Source: a virus
Reading direction: 5' to 3' (one strand)
DNA: 30,823 nucleotides
IMG/VR virus record: IMGVR_UViG_3300025266_000029
Span: 1-30,823 of that record
The translations under genes were made by a program, and so were the position numbers. The notes beneath the pieces were generated by a model. It worked only from the letters and a program-made list of their open reading frames with translations, had not been told where the DNA came from and did not search any database. Each line of letters begins with the position of its first letter. Within the stretch, counting starts at the first letter, position 1. Of the stretch, positions 30,776-30,823 are shown piece after piece.

Positions 30776-30798
30776 CGATATACCTTACAGGTATATCG
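30776..30798. promoter_or_regulatory. Perfect 10+3+10 palindrome overlapping the right-edge promoter-like element
   Basis: Arms CGATATACCT and AGGTATATCG are separated by TAC. There is no T-run after it, so it is not a typical intrinsic terminator. It overlaps the 20-bp element (30795-30814) by four bases and looks like a different operator class. Confidence 0.55.
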
Positions 30799-30814
30799 GT
30801 CGGTTACTTCTATA
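30795..30814 (+). promoter_or_regulatory. Second copy of the 20-bp element at the window edge
   Basis: ATCGGTCGGTTACTTCTATA; TATAGA lies at its right end. The window ends 9 bases later, so the gene it serves is not visible. Confidence 0.55.
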
Positions 30815-30823
30815 GATTAAGCG

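Noticed and set aside
30776-30798. Intrinsic terminator after the rightward operon
   Set aside because: The stem is AT-rich and not followed by a T-run on either strand; it overlaps a promoter-like element instead.
1-30823. tRNA genes, insertion sequences, integrase or attachment sites
   Set aside because: I saw no cloverleaf-like sequence, transposase or integrase motif, or flanking direct repeats; a tRNA-finding program would be the decisive check.

Overview
The window looks like about 31 kb of a double-stranded DNA tailed phage, most likely a podovirus infecting a Gram-negative and probably aquatic bacterium. The reasons are a P22-type portal, a capsid protein resembling the N4 gp56/DUF4043 group, no recognisable sheath, tail-tube or tape-measure gene, a set of large internal or ejection-type virion proteins, and small families common in aquatic phage genomes (DUF6321, DUF6682, DUF7936). 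Taxonomy cannot be settled from sequence reading alone. I see no integrase, repressor, tRNA or host gene, so lifestyle is unknown.

Layout. Bases 1-28805 are one long leftward (minus-strand) packaging and structural block. In transcription order, from right to left, it holds: HNH protein, 88-aa protein, small terminase, two tiny proteins (57 and 49 aa, the second a zinc ribbon), large terminase with an N-terminal zinc ribbon, portal, acidic scaffold, DUF6321 protein, small protein, major capsid protein, small protein, DUF6682 adaptor, second connector-like protein, GNAT-like protein, two small Ala-rich virion proteins, a 732-aa virion protein, a 2245-aa polyvalent virion protein (peptidoglycan-active N-terminus plus a central zincin motif), holin, coiled-coil membrane lysis protein, M15 endolysin, BppU-like protein, 38-aa-repeat protein, short virion protein, 1490-aa tail fibre with an S74 chaperone, and the start of a DUF7936 protein cut by the window edge. 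Bases 29057-30762 are a rightward block of very small, mostly membrane or unknown genes, probably early or accessory. Most genes are packed tightly, with ATGA/TAATG overlaps and good Shine-Dalgarno sites.

The non-coding DNA is the most unusual part. (1) A 19-bp dyad, ATATTAG-N5-CTAATAT, occurs seven times (four perfect), always outside genes and close ahead of a transcription unit on either strand: BppU gene, capsid gene (twice), 88-aa gene, HNH gene, and both rightward operons. It looks like a phage-wide operator, often overlapping -10-like sequence. (2) Two of these dyads end exactly 5 bases before an ATG that has no Shine-Dalgarno site, which suggests leaderless mRNAs. (3) At 29816-30123, eleven copies of TGTGTGTAATG (5 forward, 6 inverted) flank an AT-rich core, like an iteron-type replication origin or a cooperative binding array. 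(4) A 20-bp element is repeated 19/20 ahead of the rightward genes at 30212 and at the right window edge. (5) Degenerate 7-base repeats (GAACCAC-like) run through the rightward block. (6) The capsid gene has its own structured leader with three small hairpins and is followed by a strong leftward terminator.

Together the genes encode DNA packaging, capsid assembly, DNA ejection, lysis and host adsorption. The right end is a control region from which the leftward structural genes and the rightward small genes diverge.
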